Assembly (NCBI RefSeq): GCF_029525555.1
Contig: NZ_JAPDHZ010000008.1
Span: forward strand, 620,001-684,000
Reading direction: 5' to 3'
Length of the DNA stretch: 64,000 nucleotides
DNA from: Cohnella ginsengisoli
Lineage (GTDB): Bacteria > Bacillota > Bacilli > Paenibacillales > Paenibacillaceae
Shown here piece after piece: positions 51,392 through 60,199 of the stretch. Every line of letters begins with the position of its first letter. Position 1 is the stretch's first letter. Under the pieces are notes generated by a model. That model searched no databases. It had not been told where the DNA came from and saw nothing but the letters and a program-made list of their open reading frames with translations. A program made the translations under genes and the position numbers.

Positions 51392-52685
51392 ATGTACCGT
51401 CTTCGGGAGGAAAAAGTATTCAAGGACCCCGTTCACCAGTCCATCTACGTGCAGGAAGCGACCATCTGGAAACTCATCAACACCGCCGAGTTCCAACGAT
51501 TGAGGCGCATACGCCAGTTGGGCACTTCGTACCTGACCTTCCATGGGGCAGAGCACAGCCGATTCTCCCACTCGCTGGGCGTATACGATATCACGCGAAG
51601 AATTATCAGTCAATTTGAGCGTAACGGATACCAGGATTGGCCGCAAGAGGAAAAAATGGTCAGTTTATGCGCTTCTTTGCTGCATGATGTCGGACACGGT
51701 CCTTTTTCCCACGCGATCGAACAAGTGTTCGATACCGACCACGAGGAATGGTCTTGCGCGATTATACTGGGAGATACCGAGATCAACCGGGTATTAAAGG
51801 AAGTCAGCGAAGACTTCCCGCAGAAGGTCGCCGCCGTCATCTGCAAGACGTACGACAAACCGATCGTCGTGAGTCTGGTGTCCAGCCAGATGGATGCGGA
51901 CCGCATGGATTATTTGCTCAGGGATGCATACTTTACTGGCGTGAATTATGGCACCTTCGATCTGGATCGGATCTTGCGCGTGCTGCGTCCTTATCGGGGA
52001 CGGATCGTGGTGAAGGAGAGCGGGATGCATGCCGTAGAGGATTATTTGATGTCGAGATATCAAATGTATTGGCAGATTTACTTTCATCCCGTGACGCGCA
52101 GTTCGGATATCGTACTGAGGCAAATCTTCATGAGGGCTCGCGAATTGTACCAAGGGGGGCCATGCGTTCAAATTCCTGCTGCCGCCGCTTGCGCAGTTAT
52201 TGAACGGCACGATCGAGCTCCGGGACTATCTGGCGCTGGACGAAGCGATGGTGCAAACCGCGTTCGGCCAATGGGCGGATGAAGAGGATGACATACTGGC
52301 TGACTTATGTAAACGGTTTTTAAACCGCCGGTTGTACAAGTATGTACCCCTCGAAGGTGAGCACGAAACATTGGAGGCGAAGCTGCGAGAAGCATGGGAG
52401 CGGATCGGCCTTCACCCGGATTACCACCTGCAGATGGACACGCCGACGAACCTGCCGTACGACGTATACAAACCGGGATCTCCGGATCCCGAACCCAAAG
52501 AAAAGACGCCCGTCCTCGTGCTGGACGACAAAGACCGATTGACCGAGATCTCTCTGAAAAGCGATATCGTCCGGTCGATCGCGGGACTTCATACCGGAAA
52601 GTACTATATCTATTATCCCGAAGACCTGGTGCTTCCTCATATCAATAGCCTGAAGCCCGAGATTCGGGAGCTGTTGGGATTATAA
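51392..52685 (+). CDS. HD-superfamily phosphohydrolase (YwfO-like); apparent frameshift at 52154-52159
   Basis: ATG 51392 (ACGAGGTGA upstream). The frame breaks at a G6 run (52154-52159); dropping one G gives RARELYQGGHAFKFLLPPL and about 430 residues. HD motif: RIRQLGTSYLTFHGAEHSRF, LLHDVGHGPFSHAIE, SSQMDADRMDYLLRDA. The family resembles dNTPase/SAMHD1-type hydrolases. It takes the place of metS in the Bacillus order. Confidence 0.88.
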
Positions 52686-52750
52686 AGCGCCCATATCGCT
52701 CCCTCCTCGCTGCATACTAAATCATTCGCCAAAAGGAGACCTGCCGCGAC

Positions 52751-53548
52751 ATGCTTTTCGATACGCACGCCCATCTGGATTCAACGAAGTTCGACAACGA
52801 CAGAGAAGAAGTGATCGCGCGCGCCAAGGAAGCGGGCGTCGGCGCGATCGTGAACATCGGCTTCAATCGGGAGACGATTCCGACGACCATCGCGCTGGCC
52901 GAGAAGCACGATTTCATCTACGCGGCCGTAGGCTGGCATCCGACGGATGCCGTCGACATGCGCTTGGAGGAGGATCTTGCCTGGATCGAATCGCTGTGCA
53001 GCCATCCGAAGGTCGTGGCGATCGGCGAGATCGGTCTCGACTATTATTGGGACACATCGCCCAAGGATGTCCAGCACATCGTATTCCGCGAACAGATCAG
53101 ATTGGCGAAGCGGCTCGGCAAGCCGATCGTCATCCACAACCGGGACGCCCATGAGGATGTCGTTCGTATCCTCCGCGAAGAAGGAGCGGCAGAGATCGGG
53201 GGCATCATGCACTGCTACTCCGGCAGCTGGGAGACGGCCAAGCAGTGCTTGGACATGAACTTTTATATCTCCTTCGGAGGTCCGGTCACCTTCAAAAACG
53301 CGCGCGTTCCCAAAGAGGTGCTGGCGCGTGTACCATTGGATCGATTGTTGATCGAAACGGATGCTCCTTACCTTACCCCCCACCCCGATCGAGGCAAACG
53401 AAACGAGTCGTCTTATGTGCAATTCGTGGCCGATTCCGCCGCGGAAATCACAGGCCTTTCTAGGAAAAAAATAGAAGAGATCACGGAAAGAAATGCGCGT
53501 GTCTGTTTCCGACTCGAAGATAAAGCGCCAACAATCGAAGAAAAATAA
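52751..53548 (+). CDS. tatD: TatD-family metal-dependent hydrolase
   Basis: 265 residues, AAAAGGAGA upstream. Metal ligands: DTHAHLD, GEIGLDYYWD, IHNRDAHEDV, MHCYSGSWE and ETDAPYLTPHPDRGKRN. DNase/hydrolase family; ordered tatD-yabE-rnmV as in B. subtilis. Confidence 0.95.
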   Translation: MLFDTHAHLDSTKFDNDREEVIARAKEAGVGAIVNIGFNRETIPTTIALAEKHDFIYAAVGWHPTDAVDMRLEEDLAWIESLCSHPKVVAIGEIGLDYYWDTSPKDVQHIVFREQIRLAKRLGKPIVIHNRDAHEDVVRILREEGAAEIGGIMHCYSGSWETAKQCLDMNFYISFGGPVTFKNARVPKEVLARVPLDRLLIETDAPYLTPHPDRGKRNESSYVQFVADSAAEITGLSRKKIEEITERNARVCFRLEDKAPTIEEK

Positions 53549-53711
53549 ATATTTTCTAAGAAAAAACTAGCTTTTGCTCCTGAAATCCTAAAAAAAATGG
53601 CTTAAATTTGCCTTAAAACGCTGAAATTCGCTCTTTGCACGTTCTTTACACCTTTGGGGCATGCGGGTTATTATCTAATCCAGAAGTCCGAATATGACAT
53701 TCCTTTTCCAG
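53549..53711 (+). other. tatD-riboswitch intergenic stretch
   Basis: AT-rich promoter region of the riboswitch-led yabE transcript; TTGCACG (53634-53640) and TTATTATCT (53670-53678) are possible promoter parts, weakly supported. Confidence 0.35.
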
Positions 53712-53930
53712 TGCGCTTAATCTCCCGAACCGGGAGAGCGGGGGACCCGACGCGGACGATATCGGCGCTTGCCGATGTCCGAGCGGCCGAGCAATCTTGG
53801 GGTGAATAGCAAACGACGGGCGCCGTCCGGCTGACGGCCGACCGACCGATGCTTAGGGCAGACTCTCGACGCCCGAACCCGACAGCTAACCTCGCAAGCG
53901 TAGTAGAGAGAGGCAACCTCGTGCCGCCCC
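53712..53930 (+). ncRNA. Cyclic di-AMP riboswitch (ydaO-yuaA class)
   Basis: Conserved blocks occur in the order known for the class: CGCTTAATC, AGAGCGGGGGACCC (53736-53749), TTGGGGTGAATAGC (53798-53811) and CCCGACAGCTAACCTCG (53877-53893). The last is identical to crystallised members over CCCGACAGCTAAC. A terminator follows (53955-53990). The class normally turns expression off when c-di-AMP binds. It controls yabE, 240 bp downstream. Confidence 0.92.
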
Positions 53931-53954
53931 ATCGTCCCTCGTCCAGTTGAGCGG

Positions 53955-53990
53955 AAGCCACGACCAGGCCCTCTGTCGCAGGCTTTTTTT
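53955..53990 (+). terminator. Riboswitch expression-platform terminator
   Basis: AAGCC-a-CGAC...GTCG-ca-GGCTT hairpin followed by T7, 25 nt after the aptamer and upstream of yabE. Confidence 0.82.
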
Positions 53991-54230
53991 GTGCCCGAAT
54001 TCACGTATTCGGCGCAGCAAGCCCGCAAAGACCGCTCCTCGGAAGCACCCAAGGGGATTGATTGGCAGGCACATGACATGCCTTTACAGCTGGGCAAGGC
54101 GGCGCAAATTCGCTCGTGTGCAAGCCGCTCCACACGAAGCTTCCAGCGCCGTTATCACAAATGGATAGTCGCGTCAGACGAATATCATGTAAAACAGTCG
54201 ACGGCGAGGCTATGAAGGAGGAACGAGAAA

Positions 54231-55382
54231 ATGGGTGCAATACCCCTCCAAGGGACCCATGATCCACGACCGACCGGCAAGCTTACCGCAGCGCGATGGT
54301 TGCATGAGCATCTGCGTTTGATTCTCTTGAGCGCAATCTTGTCCTTTGCTCTTACCATCTGTCTCATCATGCTGCTGCACGGCGCGTCCGCCAAGAGCGT
54401 GACCGTCGTGGACGGCGGGAAATCTACCGTCATCCAAACCCGTACTTCCGATGTCTCCGCCTTGTTTAAGGAGGCAGGCATCACGGTCGGTCCAAACGAT
54501 CAGTTGTCGGCAGCGCTCACGTCCTCCGTAGAGGACGGCACGCGTGTCGTCATCGATCGAGCAATGAGCGTTCAGCTCGTCGCAGACGGGAAGAAAGAGA
54601 CCAAATATACAACACTCAAGACGGTCGGCGATCTGCTGAAGAACGAAGGCATCACACTCTCCGCCGAAGACAAAGTTACGCCGGCCCTCACGGCGAAGAT
54701 CGACGAGGGTCTGCAGATAAAGGTCGTCCGCGTCAAGCGGGAGGTCGTCACGACCGAGCATCCGCTGGCGTACAAAGTCGTCAAGACGGCGGACCAAAAC
54801 TTGCTGGTCGGCAAGACGAAGGTCGTGCAGACGGGCAAGCAAGGCTTGCTGGTGAAAAAGTTCGAGCGCGTCTACGAAGACGGCAAACTCGTCGACGAAC
54901 AACTGGTCTACAAATCGCTTGATCAACCGATCGTTCAGCAAGTCGTAGCCGTCGGAGCGAAGAAAAAAGCGGCAGTCGTGTCGCTTGCTTACAACAAAAC
55001 GGCGAGCGCCGTAAAGACGCTCCAATTGAACGGTAAATCCGTGAAGGTGAAGAGCGTCTTGTCCGGTGTCACGCTAACCGCGTATTCCGCCGGTCCGGCT
55101 TCGACTGGCAAGGACGTTGGCGACGTAGGCTATGGCATCACAGCTTCGGGTACCACGGTATCCGAGGGCCGCACGATCGCCGTCGATCCGGATGTCGTGC
55201 CGCTAGGCTGGTGGGTCTACATCGAAGGCATCGGCTTCCGCCGCGCGGAAGACACGGGCAGCGCCATCAAGGGCAAGAAGATCGACGTGTATTACGACAG
55301 CGAGAGGTACGCGAATAAGTTCGGCAAGAAACGCGGCAACACCGTATACGTGATCGGTCCGGTTAAGCCATCCGCCGACTGA
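54231..55382 (+). CDS. yabE: YabE-like cell-wall hydrolase with DUF348, G5 and 3D domains
   Basis: 383 residues, GAAGGAGGAACGAG upstream. One membrane segment (about 29-50) anchors or exports it. Two or three DUF348 repeats follow (VIQTRTSDVSALFKEAGI, TTLKTVGDLLKNEGITL), then a G5-like domain (about 170-250) and a C-terminal 3D domain with LTAYSAGPASTG, GTTVSEGRTIAVDPDVVPLG and YYDSERYANKFGKK. Related proteins act as Rpf/resuscitation-type murein enzymes. It is under a c-di-AMP riboswitch. Confidence 0.92.
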   Translation: MGAIPLQGTHDPRPTGKLTAARWLHEHLRLILLSAILSFALTICLIMLLHGASAKSVTVVDGGKSTVIQTRTSDVSALFKEAGITVGPNDQLSAALTSSVEDGTRVVIDRAMSVQLVADGKKETKYTTLKTVGDLLKNEGITLSAEDKVTPALTAKIDEGLQIKVVRVKREVVTTEHPLAYKVVKTADQNLLVGKTKVVQTGKQGLLVKKFERVYEDGKLVDEQLVYKSLDQPIVQQVVAVGAKKKAAVVSLAYNKTASAVKTLQLNGKSVKVKSVLSGVTLTAYSAGPASTGKDVGDVGYGITASGTTVSEGRTIAVDPDVVPLGWWVYIEGIGFRRAEDTGSAIKGKKIDVYYDSERYANKFGKKRGNTVYVIGPVKPSAD

Positions 55383-55485
55383 TTAGCTTCTTAGTCATCA
55401 TTACCCGCTATTATCGATTTTGTGTCTAATTTATGTCGAGCGGCTACATTTTTTTGGCGGCGGTCTGGTCGGATCGCCGCATTCC

Positions 55486-55514
55486 GGGAAGGGGCTCTGG
55501 CCCCTTCCCTTTGT
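55486..55514 (+). terminator. Terminator after yabE
   Basis: GGGAAGGGG ctctgg CCCCTTCCC stem; T tract short (TTTG). Confidence 0.65.
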
Positions 55515-55538
55515 CATTTGCGGGATGTGGGCTATAAT
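55511..55538 (+). promoter_or_regulatory. Promoter of rnmV-ksgA
   Basis: -35 TTGTCA (55511-55516), 16-bp spacer, -10 TATAAT (55533-55538). Confidence 0.7.
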
Positions 55539-55614
55539 AAGCATAAAGAAAGACGCGATCGGAACGAGCGTGAATCGCAACGCAAACGAATAGCAACGGG
55601 AATAACGAGCCCGG

Positions 55615-56379
55615 ATGCGAACGAGCATGGGAATGAACGGAATGAACGGAATGAACGGAGCGAGCGGGGTGAACGGCATCGGCCTGGCTAGGATAGCGGA
55701 GATGATCGTCGTGGAAGGCAAGGAGGATACCGTGGCGATCCGCAGGGCGGTCGACGCGGATACGATCGAGACGGGCGGCTCGGCGATCGACGATAAGGTG
55801 CTGCGCCGCATCGAGCTGGCCCGCGAGCGGCGGGGCGTCATTATTTTTACGGATCCGGACGTGCCGGGAGAGAAGATACGCAAGATTATCGAGGCGAGAG
55901 TGCCGGGATGCAGCCACGCGTTCTTGGCGAAGGCCGATGCGCGCGGCAAAGACGGCATCGGCGTCGAGCATGCGCGCCCGGAAGCGATTCGCGCAGCGCT
56001 GGCCCGCGTTCGGGCATCGACAGGCGGCAGTGCTTCGGCGGGGGCCGACGAGGCGACCTCGCAGCCGGGCGTTGCGACTGCCGCGGCTGCGTCCGAGACG
56101 GCGAAGGCTGGCGCTTCAGGCGCAGTCCAAGCTGCTGCCGCCGGCGATAGGGACCGGGCGGAAGCGGGCGAGCCCGCGATCGCCTGGCCGGATCTGATCG
56201 ATGCGGGGCTGATCGTGCATCCGGCCGCGGCGAGCCGCAGGGAGCGAATGGGCGAATTGCTGGGCATCGGTTATGCCAACGGCAAGCAGTTTTACAAGCG
56301 GCTCGGCATGTTTCGCATTACGCGTGCGGAGTTCGCCGAGGCGCTGAGGCAGCTGACGAGAGAGGGAGTAGGCGAATGA
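55615..56379 (+). CDS. rnmV: Ribonuclease M5
   Basis: 254 residues from ATG 55615, although the true start may lie inside (the family usually begins near IAEMIVVEGKED). TOPRIM domain: MIVVEGKEDTVAIRRAV and IIFTDPDVPGEKIRKII. It matures 5S rRNA. Two oddities: the 5' end is a short tandem repeat encoding Met-Asn-Gly units, and a 45-residue Ala/Gly-rich linker (about 135-180) separates TOPRIM from the C-terminal domain, making it longer than the usual about 186 residues. Its stop overlaps the ksgA start. Confidence 0.9.
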   Translation: MRTSMGMNGMNGMNGASGVNGIGLARIAEMIVVEGKEDTVAIRRAVDADTIETGGSAIDDKVLRRIELARERRGVIIFTDPDVPGEKIRKIIEARVPGCSHAFLAKADARGKDGIGVEHARPEAIRAALARVRASTGGSASAGADEATSQPGVATAAAASETAKAGASGAVQAAAAGDRDRAEAGEPAIAWPDLIDAGLIVHPAAASRRERMGELLGIGYANGKQFYKRLGMFRITRAEFAEALRQLTREGVGE

Positions 56380-57284
56380 CGAAGCATGCGGGCGGCGCCG
56401 GCGGGACGGCCATGGACATCGCGACGCCGACGCGGACGAAGGACATCATCCGCAAGCACGGTTTTACCTTCAAGAAAAGCTTAGGCCAAAACTTTTTGAT
56501 CGATAAAAATATATTGGACAAGATCGTGGACGCCGCCGCCCTTAACAAGGACAAGGGCGCGCTCGAGATCGGCCCCGGCATCGGCGCGCTCACGGAACGG
56601 CTCGCGCAGGAAGCTGGCAAAGTCGCCGCGGTCGAGATCGACAACCGGCTGATCCCGATTCTCGAAGAGGTCCTCTCGCCCTACCCGCACGTATCCGTCG
56701 TGCACGGGGACGTGCTGAAGACCGACCTGGCGAAGCTGTGGGCCGAGCGCTTCGCCGGCTGCAGCGAGGTCAGCGTCGTCGCGAACCTGCCGTACTACGT
56801 GACGACGCCGATCGTCATGACGCTGTTGGAACAGAAGCTGCCGCTCGACCGGATCGTCGTCATGGTCCAGAAGGAAGTGGCCGAGCGGATGGCGGCCAAG
56901 CCCGGAGGCAAAGACTACGGCACGCTCAGCATCGCCGTTCAGTACTATTGCGTGCCGGACATCGTCTGCGTCGTGCCGTCCGGCGCCTTCATCCCTGCGC
57001 CGAACGTCGATTCGGCCGTCATCCGGCTGACCAAGCGCGAGGCGCCGCCGGTCGAAGTCTCCGACGAAGCGCGTTTCTTCCGCGTCGTGCATGCGGCCTT
57101 CACGCAACGGCGCAAGACGCTGCACAACAACCTGGCCGCGCTCGTCGGCAAGGAGCGCAAGGGCGAGCTCGCCGGCCTGCTCGAGGCATGCGGCGTAAAA
57201 CCGGAGCGCCGCGGCGAGACGCTGTCGCTTCAGGAGTTCGCGACGCTGTCCGAGGCATTGGCTACCGCCGGCATGATCGAATAA
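56376..57284 (+). CDS. ksgA: 16S rRNA dimethyladenosine transferase KsgA (RsmA)
   Basis: 302 residues. The ATG overlaps the rnmV stop (ATGA). FKKSLGQNFLIDKNILDKI, LEIGPGIGALTERLA (SAM motif), NLPYYVTTPIVM (catalytic), and FTQRRKTLHNNLA. It dimethylates A1518 and A1519 of 16S rRNA. The first 12 residues are a Gly-rich extension; a later start is possible. Confidence 0.96.
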   Translation: MTKHAGGAGGTAMDIATPTRTKDIIRKHGFTFKKSLGQNFLIDKNILDKIVDAAALNKDKGALEIGPGIGALTERLAQEAGKVAAVEIDNRLIPILEEVLSPYPHVSVVHGDVLKTDLAKLWAERFAGCSEVSVVANLPYYVTTPIVMTLLEQKLPLDRIVVMVQKEVAERMAAKPGGKDYGTLSIAVQYYCVPDIVCVVPSGAFIPAPNVDSAVIRLTKREAPPVEVSDEARFFRVVHAAFTQRRKTLHNNLAALVGKERKGELAGLLEACGVKPERRGETLSLQEFATLSEALATAGMIE

Positions 57285-57386
57285 AACCCGAGGGTCCCTG
57301 CCATAACGGCGGGGATCCTCGTTCGCGTTCATACGTGCACCATCGGGCTTGCCTCTCCATAGGATAGACGAAGAGGTGATTCGCCC

Positions 57387-58271
57387 ATGAAGCTAGGGGA
57401 CTTGGTCGTCCGCAAATCGTACGGCGGCGATGTATTGTTCCGAATCGCGGCCCTGCTGCAGAATACGGCGGTGCTGCGAGGAACGGATTATCGGCTGCTC
57501 GCGGACGCGCCCGTCGGAGACCTCGAGCAGGTACGGAACCCGGACGAGCTGCGCGGCCCCCGGACGGCCCGCGTGCAGGCCAGCGAATCGGTGAGACGAA
57601 TGCAGGCGGAGCGCGCCCACGCCCGGGAGGGAATGGAAGAAGAAGCTTCGACCGGACAGCGTAAACCGTACTTCGAAATGCCCGGCAAGGTGCTCCATCT
57701 GGACGGCGACGTCAATTATTTAAAAAAGAGCATGGCCGTATACAGGCAGTTGCGCATGCCGGCCGAAGGCGTACACTGCCACGAATCGCAGATGGCTGCC
57801 GCGGTAGCCGACCTGCTGCCGAAGGTGATGCCCGATATCGTGGTGATCACGGGCCACGACGGCGTCTACAAGAACAGAACCGACTACGAACAGCTGTCGA
57901 GCTACAAAAACACGGGCAACTTCATTCAGGCCGTCCGGACCGCGCGCAGCTACGACAAGAGCAGGGACTCCCTCATCGTCGTCGCCGGCGCCTGCCAATC
58001 GCACTTCGAGGCGCTGATGTCGGCGGGAGCGAACTTCGCCAGTTCGCCGGCACGCATCATGATCCACGCGCTCGATCCGGTCTACGTCGCCGTCCGCGCG
58101 GCCTTCACGCCGTTCAGGGAGACGATCGACCTGCCCGACGTCATCTCGCATACGATCAGCGGCATGCGGGGCGTCGGCGGCGTGGAATCGCTGGGCAAAT
58201 ACCGGATCGGACTTCCGAATATCAAGCCGACGAACATCGTCCCCACGATCCCGGCCGCGGAATTTGGCTGA
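57387..58271 (+). CDS. yabG: Sporulation-specific protease YabG
   Basis: 294 residues, GAGGTGATTCGCCC upstream. Peptidase family U57: MKLGDLVVRKSYGGDVLFRI at the start, GKVLHLDGDVNYLKKSM, VVITGHDGVYKNR and VVAGACQSHFEALMSAGA, which carries the conserved Cys and His. It trims spore-coat proteins. It lies between ksgA and veg, as in B. subtilis; sigma-K control is expected but no promoter was assigned. Confidence 0.95.
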   Translation: MKLGDLVVRKSYGGDVLFRIAALLQNTAVLRGTDYRLLADAPVGDLEQVRNPDELRGPRTARVQASESVRRMQAERAHAREGMEEEASTGQRKPYFEMPGKVLHLDGDVNYLKKSMAVYRQLRMPAEGVHCHESQMAAAVADLLPKVMPDIVVITGHDGVYKNRTDYEQLSSYKNTGNFIQAVRTARSYDKSRDSLIVVAGACQSHFEALMSAGANFASSPARIMIHALDPVYVAVRAAFTPFRETIDLPDVISHTISGMRGVGGVESLGKYRIGLPNIKPTNIVPTIPAAEFG

Positions 58272-58328
58272 ATCCTATTTCCTCAGACTCATTTTGCCTA
58301 AAAATAAAATGATATTGGTAAAACATTA

Positions 58329-58358
58329 TTGACAATAAATCTTGTCCGCTGATATAAT
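58329..58358 (+). promoter_or_regulatory. veg promoter P1
   Basis: -35 TTGACA (58329-58334), 18-bp spacer, -10 TATAAT (58353-58358); both hexamers match consensus. Confidence 0.8.
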
Positions 58359-58368
58359 ATTTAACCAC

Positions 58369-58398
58369 TTGACACCTCCCCCTGTATTTAGGTATAAT
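58369..58398 (+). promoter_or_regulatory. veg promoter P2
   Basis: -35 TTGACA (58369-58374), 18-bp spacer, -10 TATAAT (58393-58398), 40 bp after P1 and just before the veg ribosome site. Confidence 0.85.
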
Positions 58399-58424
58399 TT
58401 ACAGGGAAAGAGGTGGTAGTGGAC

Positions 58425-58697
58425 ATGTCCAAGAACGCGCTTCTGGATATCAAACGAAGCTTGGAGCCGCATATCGGGTCCAAGATCATGCTCCGCGCCA
58501 ACGGTGGCCGCCGTAAAACCATCGAACGCACGGGAGTTCTCGAAGAAATTTACCCGTCGGTGTTCATCGTCAAGTTGGACCAGGAGCAGAATGCGTTCAA
58601 GCGTGTCTCGTACAGCTATGCCGACATTCTAACCGAGTCCGTCGAAGTCATGCTGTGCAGTGAACAAGGTCAGGTCCGCATCGATTTGCAGCACTGA
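58425..58697 (+). CDS. veg: Veg protein (biofilm-related)
   Basis: 90 residues from ATG 58425 (AAAGAGGTGG upstream). MSKNALLDIKRSLEPHIGSK, then RANGGRRKTIERTGVLEEIY and VSYSYADILTESVEV, clearly Veg. In B. subtilis it stimulates matrix genes through SinR/SlrR. Two consensus sigma-A promoters in tandem precede it. Confidence 0.96.
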   Translation: MSKNALLDIKRSLEPHIGSKIMLRANGGRRKTIERTGVLEEIYPSVFIVKLDQEQNAFKRVSYSYADILTESVEVMLCSEQGQVRIDLQH

Positions 58698-58842
58698 GCT
58701 TTTGGGATCGTTAAGGCAGTCGCGCCGTTACAGGCACGGCTGCCTGTTTTGCATTTGCGGGACGTCTTGGGGGGTACCCTAACCGGTGACGACGGCGCAG
58801 CTCGCCGCGCAGCGTCGACATAGTCAACGGGGAGGGATCTGC

Positions 58843-59028
58843 ATGAGCCGCAGGCGCAGAGGACGGACGATGACCGAATCGTTCAAGACGGAGCTCGCCA
58901 AGGACCTGGGTTTCTACGGGAAGGTCGAGAGCGAAGGCTGGGGCGCCATCAGCACCAAGGACGCCGGCAACATGGTCAAGCGGGCGATCCAGCTCGCCGA
59001 ACAGTCGCTTGCGCGCAAGCAAGACTGA
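58843..59028 (+). CDS. sspF: Small acid-soluble spore protein SspF
   Basis: 61 residues from ATG 58843 (GGGGAGGGATCTGC upstream). MSRRRRGRTMTESFKTELAK, then GFYGKVESEGWGAISTKDAG, a minor alpha/beta-type SASP that coats spore DNA. It is between veg and ispE, as expected. Confidence 0.92.
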   Translation: MSRRRRGRTMTESFKTELAKDLGFYGKVESEGWGAISTKDAGNMVKRAIQLAEQSLARKQD

Positions 59029-59073
59029 CGCGGCTCCGGTGACTTTGCCGGGCTGGCGTATAACTGTAAGAAG

Positions 59074-59101
59074 AAGCCGCCGGGGGCATCCCCGGCTTTT
59101 G
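59074..59101 (+). terminator. Terminator after sspF
   Basis: AAGCCGCCGGGG gcat CCCCGGCTTTT. Confidence 0.75.
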
Positions 59102-59214
59102 CATACATAGGTCAATCCCAACCAAATCGCAATTCGGGCGGGGGGTTTGTTATAATATGTTAAGCTTTGGAACGACAGGAATCAGGCGAAGCAGAAGGTC
59201 TGGCAGGTGGGCAT

Positions 59215-60073
59215 ATGACGAAGATATACGAGAAGGCGCCGGCGAAAATCAATCTGGTGCTCGACGTGCTGCGCAAGCGGGAAGACGGCTATCATGAAGT
59301 GGAAATGGTCATGACGATGGTGGATCTGGCCGATCGTCTTGCGCTCGAGGAGCTGCAGCGCGATCAGATCGTGTTGGCCAGCCAAGCCGGCTTTATCCCG
59401 CTTGACGAGAAGAATCTGGCCTTTCAGGCCGCCAAGCTGCTGAAGCAGCGTTACGGCGTCAAGAAAGGCGTATATATTTATCTGGACAAGCAGATCCCGG
59501 TCGCAGCCGGGCTCGCGGGCGGAAGCAGCGATGCCGCCGCCGCGCTGCGGGGGGTTGAATCGGCTCTGGGATCTGAATCTCGGCGTGCCGGAGCTTGAAG
59601 CGCTCGGCGCCGAGCTGGGCTCGGACGTGCCCTTCTGCGTGCGGGGAGGTACGGCGCTGGCGACCGGGCGCGGCGAACGGCTCGAGAGCCTGGACAGTCC
59701 GCCGCAGTGTTGGGTCGTGTTGGCCAAGCCGCCGATCAACGTCTCGACCGCGGACGTGTACGGACGGTTCCGGGTTAGCGAAGTCGGGACGCATCCTTCC
59801 GTGCCGGATATGCTGGCGGCGCTGCGCGAGGGGTCCTTCGACCGAATGTGCGGCGCGCTCGGCAACGTGCTGGAAAAGGTGACGCTGTCCCACTACCCGG
59901 AGGTCAGGCAGATCAAGGAAGTGATGACGCGGCTAGGCGCGGACGGCGTGCTCATGTCGGGCAGCGGGCCGACCGTCTTCGGGCTCGTGTCCAAGGAGTC
60001 GAAGCTTGCCCGCATTTACAACGGACTGCGCGGGTTTTGCAAAGAGGTCTACGTCGTCCGCATGCTCACCTAA
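59215..60073 (+). CDS. ispE: 4-diphosphocytidyl-2-C-methylerythritol kinase; apparent frameshift at 59549-59554
   Basis: ATG 59215 (AGGTGG upstream). The frame breaks at a G6 run (59549-59554); dropping one G gives AALRGLNRLWDLNLGV and 285 residues in all, the normal size. GHMP kinase: EKAPAKINLVLDVLRKR, PVAAGLAGGSSDAAAALRG and VLMSGSGPTVFGL. It is step four of the MEP isoprenoid route, hence probably essential. Confidence 0.95.
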
Positions 60074-60138
60074 GCATCAGGTCACGCATTCCAACAAGTG
60101 TAAGAAAGGTTGCCATCAACCTTTTCCGCGCCTTGCCC

Positions 60139-60183
60139 AAAACCGGATAAAAGTGTTATGATATCGTTATAATATTCGGTTTT
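60139..60183 (+). promoter_or_regulatory. Candidate PurBox-like dyad and -10 before purR
   Basis: AAAACCGGATA (60139-60149) and TATTCGGTTTT (60173-60183) form an inverted repeat with one mismatch, 23 bp apart. It resembles paired PurBoxes (CCGAAYA arms) that PurR binds. TATAAT at 60168-60173 could be the -10. Autorepression is implied. Confidence 0.55.
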
Positions 60184-60199
60184 GGACGGGGTGGATCCG

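Noticed and set aside
55620..55675. Tandem GGAATGAAC units as a CRISPR or repeat array
   Set aside because: Units are only 9 bp, few in number and in frame within a coding region; no spacers.
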